Source: Musicola paradisiaca NCPPB 2511 | Lineage (GTDB): Bacteria > Pseudomonadota > Gammaproteobacteria > Enterobacterales > Enterobacteriaceae | Direction of reading: 5' to 3' | Length of the DNA: 64,000 nucleotides | Assembly (NCBI RefSeq): GCF_000400505.1 | Contig: NZ_CM001857.1 | Location: 3,127,836-3,191,835, forward strand | Shown: positions 52,833 through 63,301 of the stretch, piece by piece | How positions within the stretch are numbered: position 1 is the first letter of the stretch | Layout of the letters: every line of letters begins with the position of its first letter | Notes under the pieces: generated by a model | The model's input: the letters and a program-made list of their open reading frames with translations, nothing else | The model's database searches: none | What the model was told of the DNA's origin: nothing | Program-made: the position numbers and the translations under genes

Positions 52833-53263
52833 ATTGACCTCACCCAATAGTATTCAGATAACAACCGGTTAGATAATTATAATACCGGCAGCCCGGTTAT
52901 AGCGGCGCAGATTATAGGATGGTGATTCAGCATTGCCTACCGCCATGTAACATTTATTTTAAAAAAACGTATAAATTTCTCGAACATCTGCCCGCGCCGT
53001 TTCTTTTCCTCAACCCTCCCGCCATGCAGAACACAGACCGGCTGATACCATGGTCTGGCAGGATAACGCCGTGCAGTTACGGTGCTTGTCGGCGTCGGTA
53101 AAATCACTGACAATACCCGCCATTGTTACTCAAAGCGCAATATCGCGCTTCGTCACGGTGGTGCCTGTGTCGTTCAGTCATCAGGGAATCCCAAAAAGAG
53201 TTCACAATCTACCGGGCCCTTGCTGTTCCGCTACCCGGCATTGCCCTTACGTGGGGGGATTTT
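52833..53263 (+). ncRNA. Gene-free region with a possible RyfA-like RNA before sseA
   Basis: About 430 bases without a gene. The segment from about 53100 to 53260 (CAATATCGCGCTTCGTCACG, GGTGGTGCCTGTGTCG, TCAGTCATCAGGGAATCCC, then GGGCCCTTGCTGTTCCG) contains several short complementary blocks. From memory, it looks similar to the RyfA sRNA located beside sseA in E. coli. The evidence is memory-based and weak; no promoter or terminator could be placed. Confidence 0.3.
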
Positions 53264-54118
53264 ATGTCTGCATCATCTTCATCGCTGTTTGTTTCCGCCG
53301 CCTGGCTCGCTGAACGACTCAATACCGACGATATCACTTTGATCGATGCACGAATGTTGCCTGTAGGAGCAACGAACCGGGACGTTACGGCTGAATACCG
53401 CGCCGAACACATTCCAGGGGCCGTTTTTTTTGATATCGAAGCACTGTCCGACTCAAACACGTCTCTGCCCCATATGATGCCGACGCCTGACGTCTTTGCG
53501 CAAGCGATGGCCCGGCTCGGGATCAGTGAACGGCAGCAATTAGTTATCTATGACTCAGGCAACTTGTTTTCTGCGCCGCGCGCATGGTGGATGCTGAAAA
53601 CCTTTGGTGCGAAACATATCGTCATCCTCTCCGGTGGGTTAGCGGAATGGAAACATCAAGGCTATCCGCTAGAACAAGGCGATGTTACACGACCTTCCGT
53701 CACATTTAATGCCGTGCTGGATGCATCCGTTATCCGCCATCGTGATGATGTACTTGCCATTTGTCGCGACCGCTCCGAACAGATTATCGATGCCCGCTCC
53801 GCCCCCCGTTACCTTGGCGACGTCGACGAACCGCGTCCAGGCCTGCATCGCGGTCATATTCCCGGCAGTCTGAATGTCCCTTGGGATGCACTGGTCGCCA
53901 ACGGCGCCATGAAACCGAACGCCGAGCTCGCCACCATTTTGCACAAAGCCGGGGTAGAATTCGGTCGGCCTATCGTCGCCAGTTGCGGTTCCGGCGTCAC
54001 GGCGGCAGTTATCGTGTTGGCATTGACGCTACTGGACGTCCCTAACGTTTCGCTTTACGACGGTTCATGGAGTGAATGGGGCAGCCGTGATGATGTCCCT
54101 ATCGCCGTCGGCGTCTGA
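53264..54118 (+). CDS. sseA: 3-mercaptopyruvate sulfurtransferase SseA
   Basis: Moves sulfur from 3-mercaptopyruvate to thiols or cyanide. Two rhodanese domains: the N-terminal one (about 6-135, inactive) with LIDARMLPVG and HIPGAVFFDIEALSD, and the C-terminal one (about 160-284) with IIDARSAPRYLGDVDEPRPGLHRGHIPGSLNVPWDALV and the active loop Cys in VASCGSGVTAAVI. CGSGVT is the signature of mercaptopyruvate rather than thiosulfate sulfurtransferases. The ATG at 53264 follows GTGGGGGG; 284 residues (E. coli 281). Confidence 0.94.
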   Translation: MSASSSSLFVSAAWLAERLNTDDITLIDARMLPVGATNRDVTAEYRAEHIPGAVFFDIEALSDSNTSLPHMMPTPDVFAQAMARLGISERQQLVIYDSGNLFSAPRAWWMLKTFGAKHIVILSGGLAEWKHQGYPLEQGDVTRPSVTFNAVLDASVIRHRDDVLAICRDRSEQIIDARSAPRYLGDVDEPRPGLHRGHIPGSLNVPWDALVANGAMKPNAELATILHKAGVEFGRPIVASCGSGVTAAVIVLALTLLDVPNVSLYDGSWSEWGSRDDVPIAVGV

Positions 54119-54301
54119 TCATTGGGCGAAATCATGACCTCAAAACGTCATCAGGCAGAGTGTGACGCATCTGAGACGGAAGGTCATCGCCAATCGGCAT
54201 TCCCGTATTATGGCGATACCATCCACTATGTATGCTGCCGCTGCCGGTAACACTAGCGCCGGTGGAATATTCCTTTTCCGTCGGCGCATTCGCAACGGCC
54301 G

Positions 54302-55096
54302 TCAGGCGCTGTCCGCGTTTTTGAAATCACGCAGGAAACTGCCCCATTTCCGCTCATAAAAAGGCGTGGTGTGCCGAATCAAAAAATGGCTGACGCCGGG
54401 CTCGTCGTTATCCACCAGACAAATATCAACCGGATACGCCTCCGGCTGTGTATCCATCGCGACTGCCCCCGCAGACTGGATGATCGCCTCAATATCATCG
54501 CCGACGGCATCAAGCCCAATCAACCAATGCGGCGCTTCATCGCCCGTTTCCTTAATCTGAGCCAGGTAAGCACGGTGTACCTGATGATGCTGTTTAAACA
54601 ACTGAGTCAGCGAATCAACCATCTGCGATGGCGCATGCTCCACAGCACTAATACTGATTTCACCTTCCCCATCAATAATATGCTGCTCAACCAGGCTGCC
54701 GCCCTCATCGGACAGCAGATGCGCAATTTCCTGTGGCAGAAACTCTTTGCCATACGGCAGCCTGGGATTCAGAAACAGAGTCGCGCCTTGCGTAATTTCA
54801 AACAACGTTCGGGCAGGCAATGCCAGAAACCCTTGTTCTTCCTTGACAACTTGCTGTAAAGCATCGAGTGACGAGAAAAATGGGATCGCAGAGTCGCCAT
54901 CCGTCCGCTCCCAATGCTGAAGGTCAACATCCACGCCCGTTGCCAGAGAAGCGGCGTCCAGATCACCGCCTTCGCTGCGTCCCAAAACATACACAGTGGA
55001 CTCCAGCAGAACGTTAAAAAATTCCGGCCGATACGCAGGCTCCGTCGCTGCGTTCATCAGCACATGTTCCAACCTGTTTTGTGGTAGAAATTCCAT
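54302..55096 (-). CDS. sseB: SseB family protein (enhanced serine sensitivity)
   Basis: Protein of unclear biochemical role; overexpression in E. coli is linked to serine sensitivity. The 264 residues match E. coli SseB in order: NRLEHVLMNAATEPAYRPEFFNVLLESTVYVLG, LQHWERTDGDSAIPFFSSLDALQQVV, FLALPARTLFEITQGATLFLNPRLPYGKEFLPQEI and FYERKWGSFLRDFK. No signal or TM segment. Separated from pepB by a strong terminator hairpin at 55194-55232. Confidence 0.92.
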   Translation of the reverse strand: MEFLPQNRLEHVLMNAATEPAYRPEFFNVLLESTVYVLGRSEGGDLDAASLATGVDVDLQHWERTDGDSAIPFFSSLDALQQVVKEEQGFLALPARTLFEITQGATLFLNPRLPYGKEFLPQEIAHLLSDEGGSLVEQHIIDGEGEISISAVEHAPSQMVDSLTQLFKQHHQVHRAYLAQIKETGDEAPHWLIGLDAVGDDIEAIIQSAGAVAMDTQPEAYPVDICLVDNDEPGVSHFLIRHTTPFYERKWGSFLRDFKNADSA

Positions 55097-55193
55097 ACAT
55101 CTCCTCAGCGGTCATCGTCATTCTGTGTTTTTCTTTGGTCGCGCCGATGGCGTTTTGAACACATTGTGCTATATCTTTAAATGTGCCATAACG

Positions 55194-55232
55194 AAACAGG
55201 GAACGTGTGATTTTATCACCGTTCCCTGTTTC
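55194..55232 (-). terminator. Bidirectional-looking terminator after pepB
   Basis: AAACAGGGAACG and CGTTCCCTGTTT are perfectly complementary (12 bp); the inner segment also pairs (GTGAT/ATCAC) around a three-base loop. It is followed by CGTT on the minus strand and CACTTATG on the +. Placed about 45 bases after the pepB stop. Confidence 0.85.
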
Positions 55233-55275
55233 ACTTATGTTGGCTTATCCCCGCAGGAACCCCCCCTGACTACGC

Positions 55276-56571
55276 TTATTCCGACTTACTCAACAGAAAA
55301 TCAGCCAACGTGCGAACACCCAATCCGGTAGCGCCCGCCGACCACTGTTCAACCGCAGATTTACGATAAGTCGCGGAACAATCAATATGCAGCCACCCCT
55401 GCTGATAGCGCGTCACGAAATGTGATAGAAACGCCGCCGCTGAACTGGCGCCTGCGGTATGCGCGGCGCCAGCCACATTGTTCAGATCAGCGAAATTGGA
55501 CGGTAAATGCTGGCGATGGAACTCTTCCAACGGCAAACGCCAGAACGCTTCACCTTCACGGCAAGCGCTTTCCTGCAATGCAGCCACCATATCGTCGTCA
55601 AAGCTGAACAGTGCATGATAGTCATTACCCAACGCAGTCTTCGCCGCACCGGTCAACGTAGCGCAATCGATGAGCCATTCAGGATTCTGATTTGATGCAT
55701 CGATCAACCCATCCGCCAATACCAAACGGCCTTCCGCATCGGTATTCATCACTTCCACGCTCTTACCGTTGCGATACCGAATGATATCGCCCAGACGGAA
55801 CGCATCGCCGCTGACCATGTTATCCGCGCAACACAGGTAGAGTTTTACGCGCTGTTTCAAACCGCGGGAAGCCGCCATCGCCAGCGCCCCCGTAACCAAC
55901 GCCGCACCACCCATGTCGGATTTCATGGAGTCCATAAAACTGCTGCCTTTCAGGCTGTAACCACCGCTGTCGAAGGTAATCCCTTTGCCTACCAGGCAAG
56001 CAAGCACCGGCGCATCCGCCTTTCCGGTCGGATTATAATCCAACGCCAGCAGCACCGGCGGGCGTTCGGAACCACGGCCAACGGTATGCAGCCCCAGATA
56101 CTGCTGCTCACGCAGGTCTTCGCCTTTGGTTATCCGGTAGGCGATGGCGTCGCCCGCTACCGCGCACATCAAGTCGACGGCGCGTGTAGCCAACTGTTCC
56201 GGCCCCAGATCTTCCGCCGGTAGATTGATGGTGTCCCGCACCCAATCGACAATCTGTAGACGGCGGTTCAGCTCTTGCCGCTGTTCCTCCGGCAGTTCAG
56301 CCCATTCGATCTGACGTTTGCCTTTGGGCCCGCGATACCCCTGCCAGAATGCCCAACTGTTCTCCAGATCCCAGCCTTCGCCAGATAATTTGACGTGTTT
56401 GATGCCCTGCCCGTCTATCTTGCGGGCTGCCTTTTGGATAATCATCAGCGGCTTATCACCGGACAGATGAATGGTAAAGCCCTGTTCATTAACAGTTAAC
56501 GAAGCCTTATCTCCCCAACGGGCATCCGCAGGCTGTTGTGAAAGGCTGATCAGCATTGCCTCTGTTGTCAT
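55276..56571 (-). CDS. pepB: Peptidase B (leucyl aminopeptidase family M17)
   Basis: Broad-specificity aminopeptidase. Metal and active-site motifs of M17: [32 protein letters not shown], and [14 protein letters not shown], with ligands Lys, Asp, Asp and Glu. 431 residues from ATG 56571, with GGAG seven bases upstream (E. coli 427). Follows iscX on the same strand, but an intrinsic terminator (56621-56652) lies between, so it must have its own promoter or depend on read-through. Confidence 0.95.
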   Translation of the reverse strand: MTTEAMLISLSQQPADARWGDKASLTVNEQGFTIHLSGDKPLMIIQKAARKIDGQGIKHVKLSGEGWDLENSWAFWQGYRGPKGKRQIEWAELPEEQRQELNRRLQIVDWVRDTINLPAEDLGPEQLATRAVDLMCAVAGDAIAYRITKGEDLREQQYLGLHTVGRGSERPPVLLALDYNPTGKADAPVLACLVGKGITFDSGGYSLKGSSFMDSMKSDMGGAALVTGALAMAASRGLKQRVKLYLCCADNMVSGDAFRLGDIIRYRNGKSVEVMNTDAEGRLVLADGLIDASNQNPEWLIDCATLTGAAKTALGNDYHALFSFDDDMVAALQESACREGEAFWRLPLEEFHRQHLPSNFADLNNVAGAAHTAGASSAAAFLSHFVTRYQQGWLHIDCSATYRKSAVEQWSAGATGLGVRTLADFLLSKSE

Positions 56572-56620
56572 GTTCGTACTCCAAACGGGCAACTCTTTTG
56601 CCCATTATCAACTACTTGAA

Positions 56621-56652
56621 AAAGAAAAACGGGCTCCCCGCAGGCAGCCCGT
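56621..56652 (-). terminator. Intrinsic terminator of the isc operon
   Basis: On the minus strand GACGGGCTGCC and GGGGAGCCCGT make a stem followed by TTTTTCTTTTT, 12 bases after the iscX stop. Confidence 0.9.
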
Positions 56653-56663
56653 CATAGCATTAT

Positions 56664-56864
56664 CTATGCCGCTTCATCCAACCAGACCAGCAGAATGGCT
56701 TCCAGCATTTTTTCATTAGATGCCGCGGGTTCATCGTCGAAATCATCCAGTTCGCAAATCCAACGATGCAAATCCGTGAAACGTACCGTTTTAGGATCAA
56801 CGTCAGGATAAAGATCGTACAACGCTTCGCCAATCTCACGGCTGTCCGTCCATTTCAATCCCAT
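56664..56864 (-). CDS. iscX: Fe-S assembly adaptor IscX
   Basis: Small acidic protein that binds IscS and modulates sulfur transfer, and may donate iron. 66 residues, same as E. coli: [45 protein letters not shown]. The ATG at 56864 is preceded by AAGGGGCGAG; the open frame upstream overlaps fdx. Last gene of isc. Confidence 0.95.
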   Translation of the reverse strand: MGLKWTDSREIGEALYDLYPDVDPKTVRFTDLHRWICELDDFDDEPAASNEKMLEAILLVWLDEAA

Positions 56865-56874
56865 GACTCGCCCC

Positions 56875-57210
56875 TTAGTGCTCACGCGCATGGTTGATGG
56901 TGTAGCGAGGAATTTCTATCACCAAATCCTCATCCGCAATGCGAGCCTGACACCCCAGACGGCTTTCAGGCTCCAGCCCCCAGGCTTTATCCAGCATATC
57001 GTCTTCGTCCTCCGTACTTTCCACCAGAGAGTCGAATCCTTCACGGACAATACAATGGCAGGTCGTGCAGGCGCAGGATTTCTCGCAGGCATGTTCAATT
57101 TCTATGCCATTTCGCAGCGCCACATCCAGAATGGTTTCACCCGTTTGAGCTTCCAATACGGCGCCTTCCGGGCAAAGATCCTGATGTGGAAGAAAAACAA
57201 TCTTTGGCAT
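56875..57210 (-). CDS. fdx: Adrenodoxin-type [2Fe-2S] ferredoxin
   Basis: Electron donor for Fe-S cluster assembly on IscU. Cluster ligands in [10 protein letters not shown] with the fourth Cys in GCQARI; 111 residues as in E. coli. Start ATG 57210, three bases after the hscA stop, so translation is coupled. Confidence 0.97.
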   Translation of the reverse strand: MPKIVFLPHQDLCPEGAVLEAQTGETILDVALRNGIEIEHACEKSCACTTCHCIVREGFDSLVESTEDEDDMLDKAWGLEPESRLGCQARIADEDLVIEIPRYTINHAREH

Positions 57211-57212
57211 GG

Positions 57213-59063
57213 TTATACCTCGTCCACGGAATGACCGGCCAACGCGCGGCGAATGGATGCATCCATCCGTCGGGCGGCGAATTCCTGTGTTTGTTGATCC
57301 AATATTTTAATTGCAGATTCGATAGCCGCTGCATCCTCTCCTTGAGCCATCTGCTCAAGATGCCGGTAAGCCGTATCGATATCCGCTCGTTCTTGTTCGC
57401 TCAGCAATGCTGCGTCTGCAGCCAGCGCGCCATGAAGGCTTTCCAACACCCGAGCGGCTTCCACTTTTTGCTCCGCCAGCATACGGGCGGCGATATCGCC
57501 CTGTGCATTCAGCATGGAATCCTTGATCATCGTGGCAATCTCACCGTCGCTCAGACCGTAGGACGGCTTCACCTGGATGGACGCCTCAATGCCGGTAGAT
57601 TTCTCCATTGCGGTTACGCTCAACAAACCGTCCGCATCCACCTGAAACGTCACACGAATATGCGCACCGCCGGCAGGCAACGGCGGGATGCCGCGCAGAG
57701 TAAAACGGCCCAACGAGCGGCAGTCCTGCACCAGCTCGCGCTCGCCCTGCAGGACATGAATCATCATCGCCGTCTGGCCGTCTTTGAACGTGGTGAACTC
57801 CTGCGCTCTGGCAACCGGGATCGTGGTATTGCGCGGGATGACTTTCTCTACCAGCCCCCCCATGGTTTCCAGCCCCAGCGATAGCGGGATGACGTCCAGC
57901 AGCAGCATTTCGCTGTCCGGCTTGTTGCCGACCAAAATATCAGCCTGTATGGCAGCGCCGATGGCGACGACTTTATCCGGATCGATCGACGTCAACGGCG
58001 TCCGGCCGAAGAACTCGCCAACCTGTTCGCGCACCAGCGGTACTCGCGTCGAGCCGCCGACCATGACAACTTCCTGCACGTCTTGCGCATCAATACCGGC
58101 ATCCTTCAGGGTGCGGCGACACGCAAGTAATGTCCGTTTCACCAGGGATGTAATCAATTGGTTGAACTGTTCACGAGTAATTCGCCCCTGCCAACCGGAA
58201 ACCGACACCTCAGCGAAATCCGCCGTACTCAAGGTAATTTTGGCTTGAATCGCCGCCTTCAGTAGCACCTGCTGCAGCGTATGATCGTCTCGTGCGGTAA
58301 TACCGGCTTGCTCACGCAACCATTCGACCAACAAGTGATCGAAGTCATCGCCGCCAAGCGCGGAGTCGCCGCCGGTAGCCAGCACTTCAAAGACGCCACG
58401 GCTCAAGCGCAAAATAGAAATATCAAAAGTGCCGCCGCCCAGATCGTAAACCGCGATCACCCCTTCCTGACCCGAGTCCAACCCGTAAGCAATTGCCGCC
58501 GCGGTAGGCTCGTTCAACAACCGCAGCACATGCAACCCTGCCAGACGCGCCGCATCCTTGGTGCCCTGACGCTGTGCGTCATCAAAATACGCCGGCACAG
58601 TAATCACGACACCCTCTGTTTCGCCGCCAAGCGTTTCCTGCGCTCTGGCGGCCAGCGCAGTGAGAATATCGGCAGAAACCTGGATAGGATTGCGCGGGCC
58701 GGCCGCGGTCTGCAATACAGGCAAACCGTTTTCGCTGGCCTTGAATTGATAAGGTAAATGCGGATAACGCTGACGAATATCAGCCAGAGAACGCCCCATC
58801 AGGCGTTTTACCGAACTCACGGTATTCACCGGGTCGACAGCCGCCTGCTGCCTAGCGTCCCAACCTACCATGATGTGGTCGGCATGGTAGTGAACTACGG
58901 AGGGTAACAAATGACGCCCATCATGATCAGGCAAAGTTTGTGCTTCACCGCTACGTACAGTCGCCACCAGAGAATTGGTGGTACCAAGGTCGATCCCCAC
59001 CGCCAGACGATGCTGATGGGGTGCCGCCGTCATCCCCGGTTCACTGATTTGTAATAAGGCCAT
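57213..59063 (-). CDS. hscA: Fe-S assembly chaperone HscA
   Basis: Hsp70-type ATPase that works with HscB to release clusters from IscU. 616 residues. Nucleotide domain: [26 protein letters not shown] [48 protein letters not shown]. Substrate domain (about 385-510) with [17 protein letters not shown], then the helical lid. Located between hscB and fdx. Confidence 0.97.
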   Translation of the reverse strand: MALLQISEPGMTAAPHQHRLAVGIDLGTTNSLVATVRSGEAQTLPDHDGRHLLPSVVHYHADHIMVGWDARQQAAVDPVNTVSSVKRLMGRSLADIRQRYPHLPYQFKASENGLPVLQTAAGPRNPIQVSADILTALAARAQETLGGETEGVVITVPAYFDDAQRQGTKDAARLAGLHVLRLLNEPTAAAIAYGLDSGQEGVIAVYDLGGGTFDISILRLSRGVFEVLATGGDSALGGDDFDHLLVEWLREQAGITARDDHTLQQVLLKAAIQAKITLSTADFAEVSVSGWQGRITREQFNQLITSLVKRTLLACRRTLKDAGIDAQDVQEVVMVGGSTRVPLVREQVGEFFGRTPLTSIDPDKVVAIGAAIQADILVGNKPDSEMLLLDVIPLSLGLETMGGLVEKVIPRNTTIPVARAQEFTTFKDGQTAMMIHVLQGERELVQDCRSLGRFTLRGIPPLPAGGAHIRVTFQVDADGLLSVTAMEKSTGIEASIQVKPSYGLSDGEIATMIKDSMLNAQGDIAARMLAEQKVEAARVLESLHGALAADAALLSEQERADIDTAYRHLEQMAQGEDAAAIESAIKILDQQTQEFAARRMDASIRRALAGHSVDEV

Positions 59064-59144
59064 ATTGAGCTTCCATCAATAATCGGCGGGTAAAAAAGCT
59101 GGCGTTCCGATAACAACATGCCAGCACTTTCACCGGAATTAAAT

Positions 59145-59663
59145 TCACCGCTCCAGCAATTGTTCTTCGAGTTGTTCAACCTGCTGCTGAAGCCTGTCAA
59201 AAAAGCGTAGTTTACGTACAGTATCCGCCGCGGCGTTCCAGGACTCCGCATCCAGTTCCCGACGCATCTGCTCGTCACGCTGGCGTATCATCGTTTTCAA
59301 CCGATCCGCAAAAACGGTTAACACCCTGTCCGCATCGGATTGACGCGCGATCGCATCTAGCTCTTCACGCAACTCCAGTTGCTCCATAAGGAACGCGGTA
59401 TCGTGCAGGGTGTGCTGCTCGTTTGTCAGGTCGAAACCGTGCAACGATAGCAGATACTCTGCACGCTTCAGCGGATGCTTCAGCGCCTGATAAGCGTTAT
59501 TGATTGTCGCCGCTTGCTGCAGCGCCAGCATGCGATCACGCTCAGGGCTGGCGGCAAAACGATCTGGATGAAACTGCCGTTGCAGTTCCTGATAGCGGGA
59601 AGCAAGCAGGCTGCCATCCACATCATAGCGAATCGGCAGCCCGAACAACGTAAAGTAATCCAT
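59145..59663 (-). CDS. hscB: Fe-S assembly co-chaperone HscB
   Basis: J-domain protein that brings IscU to HscA. The J-domain (about 1-75) has the HPD triad in FHPDRF; the C-terminal helices bind IscU ([30 protein letters not shown] region). ATG 59663 gives 172 residues (E. coli 171). About 80 bases separate it from hscA. Confidence 0.96.
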   Translation of the reverse strand: MDYFTLFGLPIRYDVDGSLLASRYQELQRQFHPDRFAASPERDRMLALQQAATINNAYQALKHPLKRAEYLLSLHGFDLTNEQHTLHDTAFLMEQLELREELDAIARQSDADRVLTVFADRLKTMIRQRDEQMRRELDAESWNAAADTVRKLRFFDRLQQQVEQLEEQLLER

Positions 59664-59773
59664 AGTGTACTCTGAGAACTCGGGGGGAATTAACGCGCTG
59701 CCATCACTTCCATCATCCCGAACAGGACAGAAAGCAATGGCAGAAGTGGCTAATAACCCGAATCGAACAGCGG

Positions 59774-60097
59774 TCACACATTAAAGCTTTCGCCGCAACC
59801 GCACTCGCTTGAAACATTAGGGTTATTGAACTTAAAGCCTTCGTTCAATCCTTCCTTGATGAAATCCAGTTGGGTTCCATCAAGATAGACCAGGCTTTTG
59901 CCATCGATAATGACCTTAACGCCTTTGTCTTCGAACACGACGTCGTCTTCACTCAGTTCATCAACAAATTCCAGCACATACGCCATACCAGAACAGCCGG
60001 ATGTTTTCACACCCAAACGCAGGCCAATGCCTTTGCCCCGGTTAACCAGAAAATTACTGACTCGTTGCGCAGCGCTGTCGCTCAGGGTAATCGACAT
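59774..60097 (-). CDS. iscA: Fe-S cluster assembly protein IscA
   Basis: A-type carrier that matures [4Fe-4S] proteins. The three ligands are Cys in TSGCSGMAY and the two in [11 protein letters not shown] at the C-terminus. 107 residues (E. coli 107). Between iscU and hscB. Confidence 0.97.
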   Translation of the reverse strand: MSITLSDSAAQRVSNFLVNRGKGIGLRLGVKTSGCSGMAYVLEFVDELSEDDVVFEDKGVKVIIDGKSLVYLDGTQLDFIKEGLNEGFKFNNPNVSSECGCGESFNV

Positions 60098-60129
60098 ACA
60101 ACAACCTCGAAATTTAAGCTATCCGACTA

Positions 60130-60516
60130 TTACTTGATGCCACGTTTGCTTTTGTAATCCGCAATCGCTGCCTTGATGGCGTCTTCCGCCAGAATCGAGC
60201 AGTGGATTTTCACCGGCGGCAACTCCAGTTCTTCCGCGATCTGAGTATTCCTGATGGATTCGGCCTCGTTCAGGCTTTTGCCTTTCACCCACTCAGTGAC
60301 CAGCGAGCTGGATGCAATTGCAGAGCCGCAACCATAGGTTTTAAAACGGGCGTCCTCAATAATACCGTCATCATTGACTTTAATCTGCAATTTCATCACG
60401 TCGCCGCAAGCCGGCGCACCCACCATACCGCTGCCGATATTCGGATCTTCGTTATCAAAAGAACCGACATTACGGGGGTTTTCATAGTGATCGATTACTT
60501 TTTCGCTGTAAGCCAT
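60130..60516 (-). CDS. iscU: Fe-S scaffold protein IscU
   Basis: Scaffold on which IscS builds the cluster. Active Cys residues in APACGDVM, YGCGSAIAS and HCSILAEDA, with Asp in ACGD. LPPVK is the HscA recognition motif, present in ELPPVKIH. 128 residues as in E. coli. Confidence 0.98.
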   Translation of the reverse strand: MAYSEKVIDHYENPRNVGSFDNEDPNIGSGMVGAPACGDVMKLQIKVNDDGIIEDARFKTYGCGSAIASSSLVTEWVKGKSLNEAESIRNTQIAEELELPPVKIHCSILAEDAIKAAIADYKSKRGIK

Positions 60517-60540
60517 AGTCTGTGTCCTGATTCTTGCGAA

Positions 60541-61755
60541 TTAATGATGCGCCCATTCGATGCTGCTGATATCCACACCGTCCTTGAACATTTCCCATAA
60601 CGGAGAAAGTTCGCGCAGGCGGCCAATGGATTTGCGTACCAGATCAATGGTGTAGTCGATTTCTTCTTCGGTAGTAAAACGCCCCAGCGAGAAACGGATG
60701 GAACTATGGGCCAGTTCATCATTCATCCCTAACGCACGCAGCACATAAGATGGCTCAAGGCTGGCCGACGTACAGGCTGAACCGGAAGAAACCGCCAGAT
60801 CCTTGAGAGACATGATCAGTGACTCGCCTTCAACATAGTTGAAGCTGACATTAAGAATATTCGGCGCCCCTTGCTCCAGATCGCCATTCAAATACACTTC
60901 TTCGATATTTTTGATGCCGTTCCACAAACGGTCACGCAATGAGCGTAAACGCACCGACTCTGCCGCCATTTCTTCTTTGGCGATGCGGTAGGCTTCACCC
61001 ATACCGACAATCTGGTGAACAGGCAACGTACCGGAACGCATGCCTCGCTCATGACCACCGCCATGCATCTGCGCCTCGATACGCACACGCGGTTTGCGAC
61101 GAACATACAGCGCGCCAATACCTTTCGGGCCATAGATTTTGTGCCCGGAGAAAGACATCAGATCAACCTTGAGCACGCCAAGATCGATCGGCAATTTGCC
61201 GACGCTTTGGGTTGCGTCGACATGAAAAATGATTCCGCGGCTACGGCACATCTCACCGATTGTGGCAATGTCCTGCACCACGCCGATTTCATTGTTGACG
61301 TGCATGATGGACACCAGAATAGTGTCATCGCGCATTGCCGATTCCAGCTCGTGCAGATCAATGATGCCATTGCGCTGAGGTGCGAGATAGGTCACGTCAA
61401 AACCTTCACGCTCCAACTGACGGCAAGTATCCAGCACAGCTTTATGTTCTGTTTTGCTGGTAATAATGTGCTTGCCTTTTTTCTGATAGAAATTAGCTGC
61501 ACCTTTGATAGCCAGGTTGTCGGATTCAGTGGCGCCAGAGGTGAAAACGATCTCTCTGGGATCTGCACCTACCAATTCGGCGATTTGATTACGTGCAATA
61601 TCTACCGCTTCTTCCGCTTGCCAGCCAAAACGGTGAGAACGAGAAGCCGGATTGCCAAAAGTGCCATCCAGCGTCAGAAACTGCATCATTTTCTCAGCCA
61701 CGCGCGGATCAACCGGCGTTGTTGCTGAATAATCGAGATAAATCGGTAACTTCAT
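60541..61755 (-). CDS. iscS: Cysteine desulfurase IscS
   Basis: PLP enzyme that supplies persulfide sulfur for Fe-S clusters, thiamine and tRNA thiolation. PLP Lys in [15 protein letters not shown] and catalytic Cys in [15 protein letters not shown]. 404 residues as in E. coli. Second gene of the isc operon, starting about 57 bases after iscR. Confidence 0.98.
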   Translation of the reverse strand: MKLPIYLDYSATTPVDPRVAEKMMQFLTLDGTFGNPASRSHRFGWQAEEAVDIARNQIAELVGADPREIVFTSGATESDNLAIKGAANFYQKKGKHIITSKTEHKAVLDTCRQLEREGFDVTYLAPQRNGIIDLHELESAMRDDTILVSIMHVNNEIGVVQDIATIGEMCRSRGIIFHVDATQSVGKLPIDLGVLKVDLMSFSGHKIYGPKGIGALYVRRKPRVRIEAQMHGGGHERGMRSGTLPVHQIVGMGEAYRIAKEEMAAESVRLRSLRDRLWNGIKNIEEVYLNGDLEQGAPNILNVSFNYVEGESLIMSLKDLAVSSGSACTSASLEPSYVLRALGMNDELAHSSIRFSLGRFTTEEEIDYTIDLVRKSIGRLRELSPLWEMFKDGVDISSIEWAHH

Positions 61756-61812
61756 TGCTCTTAAACTCCGTACATCACGTTCAAAACGTTCAAGGCGTTT
61801 TATTTTTTTGTT

Positions 61813-62307
61813 TCAGGCGCGCAAGTTGACGCTGATGGTTTCTTGTATGCGTCCGTTGGCGGTACGACGCGCATCTGCATCCTGACGATCCGCGACGTCC
61901 AGAATCTCTTTGTTGTTCACCAGTTCATCCAGGGTAATGTTGTTGAGAAACTCACTGATGCGGTCGCTCAAATCACGCCATAAAGTATGGGTCAGACAGC
62001 GATCCCCCCCCTGACAACCTTCTTTCCCCTGGCAGCGGGTCGCATCCACGGATTCGTCAACAGCGGAAATCACGGAGCCAACGGCGATTTCGCTGGCGTC
62101 TTTACCCAGCAGATAACCCCCGCCCGGCCCGCGTACACTGGCGACCAGACCATGTTTACGCAAACGGGAAAAAAGCTGCTCCAGATAGGAAAGCGAAATG
62201 CCCTGACGCTCTGAAATATCAGCCAGAGGTACAGGGCCTTCTTTTGAATGCAGCGCCACATCCAGCATGGCGGTGACGGCATAACGGCCTTTCGATGTCA
62301 GTCTCAT
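61813..62307 (-). CDS. iscR: Fe-S-responsive transcriptional regulator IscR
   Basis: Rrf2-family regulator; the [2Fe-2S] form represses isc and the apo form activates suf. Winged helix (about 1-75): [20 protein letters not shown] and [29 protein letters not shown]. Cluster ligands Cys in [14 protein letters not shown] with His in THTLW. 164 residues from ATG 62307 (E. coli 162). First gene of iscRSUA-hscBA-fdx-iscX. Confidence 0.97.
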   Translation of the reverse strand: MRLTSKGRYAVTAMLDVALHSKEGPVPLADISERQGISLSYLEQLFSRLRKHGLVASVRGPGGGYLLGKDASEIAVGSVISAVDESVDATRCQGKEGCQGGDRCLTHTLWRDLSDRISEFLNNITLDELVNNKEILDVADRQDADARRTANGRIQETISVNLRA

Positions 62308-62390
62308 GTTTTTAGTACCCGTAAGATAAACATGTATTATTAAGACAAGTATTATGAATCCGGTAATACATAGCACAACATGAGTCTGAC

Positions 62391-62440
62391 ATTCCCGAGT
62401 GTTTCAGTCAACTATTTAACCGGGTAATTTACTCAACTAT
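62391..62440 (-). promoter_or_regulatory. Two tandem IscR type 1 operators
   Basis: Two adjacent 25-base elements on the minus strand. One (62391-62415) begins ATAGTTGACTG and ends ACTCGGGAAT. The other (62416-62440) begins ATAGTTGAGTA and ends ACCCGGTTAA. Both fit the type 1 layout (ATA, GAC/GAGT, AT-rich centre, pyrimidine-ACTC/ACCC, GG). They lie 84-133 bases before iscR, and the distal one touches the trmJ stop. Autorepression by holo-IscR is inferred. Confidence 0.75.
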
Positions 62441-63171
62441 TTCCCCTGCGGGTGTCGATTCGTGGCGATCGAACTCAGGATACCGCGCAAGATATTGAGC
62501 TCCTGGCTTTCTGGGCGAGCCCGGGTAAACAGACGGCGCAATTTATGCATCACCTGCCCTTGATGAGAGTGACGGATAAAACCTGTTTGCAGCAACGTCT
62601 GCTCAAGATGCTGGTAAAAGCGTTCAAGATCGTCCACCAACGGATAGGGACTTTCCTCATAAGCAGGTTCTTCCGCTTTGAGGTTATCCAACCAGGCAAC
62701 CCGGATTTCGTATGACAGGAGTTGCACCGCCATTGCCAGATTCAGTGAGCTGTATTCAGGATTGGCGGGAATAGCGACATGGTAATGGCACTTTTGCAAT
62801 TCGTCGTTGGTTAACCCGACACGTTCACGTCCGAAGACAATGGCAACCGGAGCATGACGTGCTTCTTCGGCGCTCAACACACCGCACTCCCTCGGCTCGA
62901 GCATTGGCCATTGCAATGTACGCGATCGCGCACTGGTTCCAATCACCAAACTGCATCCTTCGAGCGCCTGATCCAGCGTCTCGACAATTGTTGCATGGCT
63001 GATGACATCGCTGGCGCCGGCAGCCAGTGAAATCGCCTGAGAGTCAGGTTTGACCAGGGGGTTAACCAGAAAAAGACGGCTTAATCCCATCGTCTTCATC
63101 GCTCTGGCGGTCGACCCCATATTGCCGGTATGGGATGTCTCCACCAGCACAATGCGTATATTCTCTAACAT
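62437..63171 (-). CDS. trmJ: tRNA (cytidine/uridine-2'-O-)-methyltransferase TrmJ
   Basis: SPOUT enzyme that methylates the ribose at position 32 of tRNAs. 244 residues. Trefoil-knot motifs: [57 protein letters not shown], and [21 protein letters not shown]. Immediately upstream of the isc operon and divergent from suhB, as in E. coli. Confidence 0.96.
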   Translation of the reverse strand: MLENIRIVLVETSHTGNMGSTARAMKTMGLSRLFLVNPLVKPDSQAISLAAGASDVISHATIVETLDQALEGCSLVIGTSARSRTLQWPMLEPRECGVLSAEEARHAPVAIVFGRERVGLTNDELQKCHYHVAIPANPEYSSLNLAMAVQLLSYEIRVAWLDNLKAEEPAYEESPYPLVDDLERFYQHLEQTLLQTGFIRHSHQGQVMHKLRRLFTRARPESQELNILRGILSSIATNRHPQGK

Positions 63172-63247
63172 GTAGGCTCTGTTATACCAAACGGAAAAAA
63201 ACAGCCCATATTAACACAGCCTCACCCATTTCTCTTTACCTTGTCGT

Positions 63248-63283
63248 CTGGTATACTCCGCGCCGTTTTCCTGTTCTTTAACA
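63248..63283 (+). promoter_or_regulatory. suhB promoter (-10) and boxA-like leader
   Basis: An extended -10, TGGTATACT (63249-63257), is followed about 15 bases later by TGTTCTTTAACA (63272-63283). The latter is nearly identical to boxA of rRNA operons (TGCTCTTTAACA), 18 bases before the suhB ATG. SuhB is itself a Nus-complex cofactor, and E. coli suhB is known to be autoregulated through a boxA in its leader; the same is inferred here. The -35 is weak. Confidence 0.8.
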
Positions 63284-63301
63284 TTCTTGTGGACGATACC
63301 C

